A DNA stretch of 8,954 bases, taken from the NCBI GenBank assembly GCA_947464885.1, contig CANHYZ010000062.1, forward strand, positions 1 through 8,954, written 5' to 3'. This document shows, one piece after another, positions 6,322-8,954 of the stretch. Positions within the stretch are counted from its first letter, which is position 1. Each line of letters begins with the position of its first letter. The position numbers and the translations under genes are program-made. This DNA is from Flavobacteriales bacterium (GTDB taxonomy: Bacteria > Bacteroidota > Bacteroidia > Flavobacteriales_D > Sanyastnellaceae). The notes beneath the pieces are model-generated. The model saw nothing but the letters and a program-made list of their open reading frames with translations, did no database searches and was not told where the DNA came from.

Positions 6322-6746
6322 AAACAAGCAATTTTATTAACTCGGTTAGCGTGACGACCACCTTCAAAAGGTGTATTCAAAAACGTTTGTGTAATCTGCT
6401 TCGCTTCCTCTTCAGATACAAATCTGGCGGGAATGCACAACACATTTGCATCGTTGTGTTGGCGGGCCAATGCCGCTATTTCAGTCTTCCAACAAATAGC
6501 TGCCCGAATTCCCGCATACTTATTCGCAGTCATTGCTACACCATTAGCTGACCCACAGATAAGTATTCCAAGAACACCATCCTCTTGAACCGCCCTAGCG
6601 ACGGGATGCGCGTAATCCGGATAGTCCACACTTTCTTCAGATACAGGACCATGATCAACGATATCATAAGAAGCCCTCAACTGTTCAATCAACCCCTGTT
6701 TCAATACAAATCCCGCGTGATCTGATCCGATATGTAGTTTATTCAT
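6318..6746 (-). CDS. rpiB: Ribose-5-phosphate isomerase B
   Basis: RpiB interconverts ribose 5-phosphate and ribulose 5-phosphate in the pentose phosphate pathway, in the cytoplasm. The 142-residue length is normal for the LacAB/RpiB family. Visible motifs are GSDHAGF with Asp9 and His10, the catalytic cysteine loop ILICGSANGVAMTANK (Cys64), RQHNDANVLC (His97, Asn98) for ring opening and phosphate contact, and GGRHANRVNKI (Arg131, Arg135) for phosphate binding. The loop reads CGSANG where many RpiB proteins have CGTGVG or CGSGNG; a neutral substitution is the simplest reading. An allose-6-phosphate isomerase role cannot be excluded by sequence, though no allose genes are near. It is the first gene of the minus-strand operon, from a perfect -7 box 19 bp upstream of its ATG, and it overlaps the peptidase start by 4 bp. 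Confidence 0.95.
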   Translation of the reverse strand: MNKLHIGSDHAGFVLKQGLIEQLRASYDIVDHGPVSEESVDYPDYAHPVARAVQEDGVLGILICGSANGVAMTANKYAGIRAAICWKTEIAALARQHNDANVLCIPARFVSEEEAKQITQTFLNTPFEGGRHANRVNKIACL

Positions 6747-6765
6747 TGTATGTATTAGATGGGGT

Positions 6766-6773
6766 CAAAAGTA
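6766..6773 (-). promoter_or_regulatory. Bacteroidota -7 box for the rpiB operon
   Basis: On the minus strand this reads TACTTTTG, a perfect TAnnTTTG, ending 19 bp before the rpiB ATG. It probably drives rpiB, the M28 peptidase and the small barrel protein together. Confidence 0.6.
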
Positions 6774-7039
6774 CCATTTCTAGTGCTAACTCCATGACAC
6801 TGAAAGCAACATGACAGTTATCACCAATAGGTATGATTTTTTGTGAATTACCGCTTATGAATCCGTAACAACTTTTGTTGTTTTGAAGAGCTACTCGCTG
6901 ACATACGACAAGTACAACTTACCGGCACTACTCTTTTTTGCAATAATGTCATGCCGCCATACACGAACTAATCCACTATTCACAACTCTCTTCAACAGCC
7001 ATATTTTCGACAACTCCAGTTATTCAACAATGTTCATAG

Positions 7040-7064
7040 CATTCTCAATACATTCATTCTCAAT
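7040..7064 (+). repeat. 10-bp direct repeat with 5-bp spacer
   Basis: CATTCTCAAT occurs at 7040-7049 and again at 7055-7064, giving a 15-bp period. It lies inside the G-depleted tract. It may be a tandem protein-binding site or chance in low-complexity DNA. Confidence 0.4.
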
Positions 7065-7160
7065 TACACCACACGCTCAAAAACTGTTCACAACAACAAT
7101 ACTTACTGTATAACTCCGTAAGTCAATAAGGACGACAATATCTTCTGCACAGTATTAACA

Positions 7161-7210
7161 GCCTTATATATCTATAATAAACTATTTAAAGAAATATATA
7201 TAATAACTAC
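7161..7210. other. AT-rich block with inverted ends
   Basis: Almost all bases from 7163 to 7206 are A or T. TTATATAT at 7164-7171 is the reverse complement of ATATATAA at 7196-7203. This could be an easily melted segment, an UP-like promoter element or a binding region for nucleoid proteins upstream of the gene at 7273. Confidence 0.45.
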
Positions 7211-7231
7211 ATGAGAAAGATTCCAGGAAAA

Positions 7232-7271
7232 GGTGAGTGCGATACGGTTGGACGCAATAGTTTTGCTCACC
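7232..7271 (+). promoter_or_regulatory. Nested dyad overlapping the promoter of the MORN_2-repeat gene
   Basis: GGTGAG (7232-7237) pairs with CTCACC (7266-7271), and the adjoining TGCG (7238-7241) pairs with CGCA (7253-7256) around an 11-nt loop. The 5' strand is continuous over ten bases, while the 3' strand carries a 9-nt bulge that holds the -7 box. It ends two bases before the ATG at 7273. It is either an operator-like DNA dyad or, if transcription begins further upstream, a leader hairpin masking initiation. Confidence 0.4.
7258..7265 (+). promoter_or_regulatory. Bacteroidota -7 box for the MORN_2-repeat gene
   Basis: TAGTTTTG is a perfect TAnnTTTG, but it ends only 7 bp before the ATG at 7273. 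If used, transcription would start at or next to the start codon, giving a leaderless or near-leaderless message. No -33 TTG is at the normal spacing; a TTG at 7248-7250 is too close. Confidence 0.4.
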
Positions 7272-7272
7272 G

Positions 7273-8790
7273 ATGAAATTGATTTGTTTGCTCACCGTTT
7301 GCTGCTTGTTGTTTCCACCAGTGCTGTGGGCTCAAGTCGAATTCGTGCAATACCGTTTCGAGAATGGCACCGTGAGCAGTGAGGGAACCTTGAGGGATGG
7401 AAAACCGGATGGTTACTGGAAAACATTTTACAGCACCGGGCAAATCAAAACTGAAGGTAATCGCTTAAATTTCAAACTCGACTCCACGTGGAATTTCTAT
7501 CGGGAAACGGGTATCCTGGAACGGAAACTTCAGTACAAGGAAGATCTGAAAAATGGAACGGAGCAGGTTTTTGATGAGAATGGAAAGCTGGCTGAACAAT
7601 ACACCAACAGCAATAACATTCGAAATGGAGAAGCACGACTGTTTTATGAAAATGGTCAGCTGAAGAAAATCAGCCAGTTTATAAACGGCAAAGAGGAAGG
7701 CAAAGCAACAGAGTATGATACAGATGGACGAATCATCACGTTGTTGACCTACAAAAGCGGTTTCATTTATGCGGAAGAACGCATCAATCGCTATGATTTA
7801 CAGGGTAAACGAACGGGTGTTTGGAGAGATTTGTACGCAGATGGATCACTTCATTTTGAAGGAAATTGGGCACGCGGCATGAAGAACGGAGTATTCAAAT
7901 ACTTTAACCGCAAGGGTGAGTTGGATAAGTTGGAACGTTATGAGGATGATGTGTTGGTTGTGGATGAAGCATCAACAGCTATCCTGGATATTCGAAAGGA
8001 GTACCATGCAAACGGTAATTTGAAAGAAGTAGGCACCTACAGAGAAGGAAAGAAACAAGGAAATTTTCGCTTGTATGATGACAATGGAAAAGAATCTGGA
8101 GGGCTGTTGTATGATAACAACGTGTTGGTTGGCGAAGGTATGATCGACAGTTTGGGTCGCAGAATAGGTGACTGGAAACTATTTTACCCGGGCGGGGAGT
8201 TGCGCGCCAAGGGTTCTTATGTAGAGGGATTAAAGGAAGGACCATGGCAATTTTATTTCGCATCAGGTAAGACTGAGCAAGTCGGAAGTTACCGAAAGGA
8301 TTTACCTACGGGCGCATGGAAGTGGTATTTTCCGGGCGGGTTGCTCCATCGCGATGAGATGTATAGGAATGGCAAAGAGGATGGGATGGCAATTGAGTAT
8401 GATACCCTCGGAAATGTATTCAATGAAGGTGAGTATATCAGCGGTGCGAAATCAGGATTGTGGAAACTGACGGTTAACGATCACACGGAAACCGGTAATT
8501 ACCTCGATGGTGAGCGCGATGGCGTGTGGGTATGGTACCACAGCAACGGGAAAAAATCGTTTGAAGGAGAATTTCAATCGGGCATACCAGTGAAAAGACA
8601 TAGATATTGGTATCCCAATGGTCAGGTTCAAATGACGGGTGGTTATGAAGGAGGAGAGATGGACGGACGTTGGGATTATTACGAAACCAACGGAATGCAG
8701 GCACTTCAGTTGTATTATAAGGAAGGCCAAGTGGTGCGTATCAACGGACAAAAAATTAAATTGCCCAAGGAATCGAAAGAGGAAGAATGA
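7273..8790 (+). CDS. Secreted MORN_2/YwqK-type repeat protein
   Basis: The 505-residue product has a Sec signal peptide (MKLICLLTVCCLLFPPVLWA, cleavage about residue 20) and a mature part built almost wholly of about 17 repeats of roughly 21-24 residues. The unit is a Gly plus Trp/aromatic turn, then a tyrosine, N/D/S-G and a short strand: DGYWKTFYSTGQIKTEG (45-61), TGVWRDLYADGSLHFEG, EGPWQFYFASGKTEQVG, DGVWVWYHSNGKKSFEG. This is the MORN variant repeat (PF07661) of the YwqK family. Despite the common database label 'toxin-antitoxin system YwqK family antitoxin', nothing here shows an antitoxin role: the protein is exported and no toxin gene is adjacent. The C-terminus is basic then acidic (IKLPKESKEEE). 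The repeats suggest an elongated beta scaffold, perhaps at the cell surface. The stop overlaps the next start as ATGA. Confidence 0.9.
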   Translation: MKLICLLTVCCLLFPPVLWAQVEFVQYRFENGTVSSEGTLRDGKPDGYWKTFYSTGQIKTEGNRLNFKLDSTWNFYRETGILERKLQYKEDLKNGTEQVFDENGKLAEQYTNSNNIRNGEARLFYENGQLKKISQFINGKEEGKATEYDTDGRIITLLTYKSGFIYAEERINRYDLQGKRTGVWRDLYADGSLHFEGNWARGMKNGVFKYFNRKGELDKLERYEDDVLVVDEASTAILDIRKEYHANGNLKEVGTYREGKKQGNFRLYDDNGKESGGLLYDNNVLVGEGMIDSLGRRIGDWKLFYPGGELRAKGSYVEGLKEGPWQFYFASGKTEQVGSYRKDLPTGAWKWYFPGGLLHRDEMYRNGKEDGMAIEYDTLGNVFNEGEYISGAKSGLWKLTVNDHTETGNYLDGERDGVWVWYHSNGKKSFEGEFQSGIPVKRHRYWYPNGQVQMTGGYEGGEMDGRWDYYETNGMQALQLYYKEGQVVRINGQKIKLPKESKEEE

Positions 8791-8954
8791 GTGATTTTCT
8801 GAATGAAATATTAAACCATCCGGTAGACAAGCTTGCAATTGCAGAGCTTAATGAACTTCGTTTGTTGGACGTGAATGAAGAGTTCTCGCGCTATTTCAAG
8901 TACGAACGAATGGAGTTGATTGATCGTCCATTGACAACACTGATTTGGAAAGAA
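8787..8954 (+). CDS. PAS-domain protein, N-terminal part only (cut by the right edge)
   Basis: ATG at 8787-8789 overlaps the preceding TGA in an ATGA junction and the frame stays open for 56 codons to the end of the window. Residues about 23-54 (ELRLLDVNEEFSRYFKY, then RMELIDRPLTTLIW) match the start of a PAS fold, resembling the common pattern of a strand, VN..F, a helix with Y/F, E-L-I-G-R-P-L. No signal peptide or membrane segment lies before it, so this end appears cytoplasmic. Such a start is usual for a sensor histidine kinase, a diguanylate cyclase or a PAS-linked regulator; which one cannot be told from the visible part. Coupling to the MORN_2 gene implies co-expression. Confidence 0.75.
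   Translation, partial: MSDFLNEILNHPVDKLAIAELNELRLLDVNEEFSRYFKYERMELIDRPLTTLIWKE

Larger units (their letters stand above)
6747..7272. other. 526-bp gene-free region between divergent transcription units
   Basis: No convincing gene is present. The only open frame of note (6883-7113, plus) starts at TTG, has no recognisable domain and a Ser/Thr/Phe/His-rich composition, and is open mainly because the strand has few G residues. Reading left to right: the rpiB promoter; a 6-bp inverted repeat AACAAC/GTTGTT around TTTT (6867-6882); a G-depleted, C-rich stretch (about 6961-7110); a 10-bp direct repeat (7040-7064); an AT-rich block (about 7161-7210); and a nested dyad over the downstream promoter (7232-7271). 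It is a long spacer for this otherwise tightly packed window and may hold an untranslated leader, a small RNA or control sites. Confidence 0.6.

Noticed and set aside
6322..6327. TTG at 6327 as start of the M28 peptidase
   Set aside because: ATG at 6321 gives the standard 4-bp ATGA overlap with rpiB and a better signal peptide N-terminus.
6883..7113. 76-codon plus-strand open frame in the large spacer
   Set aside because: It starts at TTG, shows no domain or signal pattern, has an odd Ser/Thr/Phe/His-rich composition, and its openness follows from the shortage of G (few TAG/TGA) on this strand.
7273..8790. Toxin-antitoxin system suggested by the usual 'YwqK family antitoxin' label
   Set aside because: The protein is exported, very long and repetitive, and neither neighbour looks like a toxin; the label does not fit the context.

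Overview
The window looks like a chromosomal segment from a member of Bacteroidota, most like an aerobic member of Cytophagales. The grounds are protein style (TlpA-type thioredoxin lipoprotein, M28 peptidase with PA insertion, YwqK/MORN_2 repeat protein, Bacteroidota-like TrhO and front-end desaturase) and promoters. Every ATG-initiated transcription unit whose upstream region is in view has a perfect copy of the Bacteroidota -7 element TAnnTTTG, and Shine-Dalgarno sequences are largely absent. No phage, transposase, CRISPR, rRNA or tRNA gene is visible. This is mostly ordinary housekeeping and envelope sequence, and I did not find a convincing new multi-gene system. The interest lies in the non-coding DNA and in one gene pair at the right edge.

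Layout. (1) Positions 1-477, minus strand: a RidA-family enzyme, most like 2-aminomuconate deaminase of the kynurenine/2-aminophenol route, and probably the first codons of a next gene running off the left edge. (2) Positions 478-713: a divergent intergenic region carrying a 104-bp imperfect palindrome (560-663) between two good -7 boxes. (3) 714-1763, plus: TrhO, the oxygen-dependent tRNA U34 hydroxylase. It converges with (4) 1766-2881, minus: a front-end type membrane fatty acid desaturase. (5) A compact 74-bp divergent spacer with a 17-bp perfect palindrome; the genes on both sides lack an ATG start. (6) 2956-4149, plus: a thioredoxin-fold lipoprotein. (7) 4154-6746, minus: an apparent operon rpiB, M28 peptidase, small outer-membrane-like protein, with a 4-bp ATGA overlap and an 11-bp gap. 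(8) 6747-7272: a 526-bp gene-free region with a strongly G-depleted tract, a short direct repeat, an AT-rich block and a dyad over a promoter. (9) 7273-8790, plus: a secreted protein made almost entirely of MORN_2/YwqK repeats, overlapping by 4 bp with (10) 8787-8954, the start of a PAS-domain protein cut by the right edge.

How the genes work together. The rpiB-peptidase-barrel set is co-transcribed by position, but I see no biochemical link between its members. The desaturase and TrhO are both O2-dependent but face each other and are not co-transcribed. The MORN_2 and PAS genes are probably translationally coupled, which makes them the best candidate for a functional pair. The secreted repeat protein and the apparently cytoplasmic start of the PAS protein would sit in different compartments unless the PAS protein has membrane segments beyond the edge.
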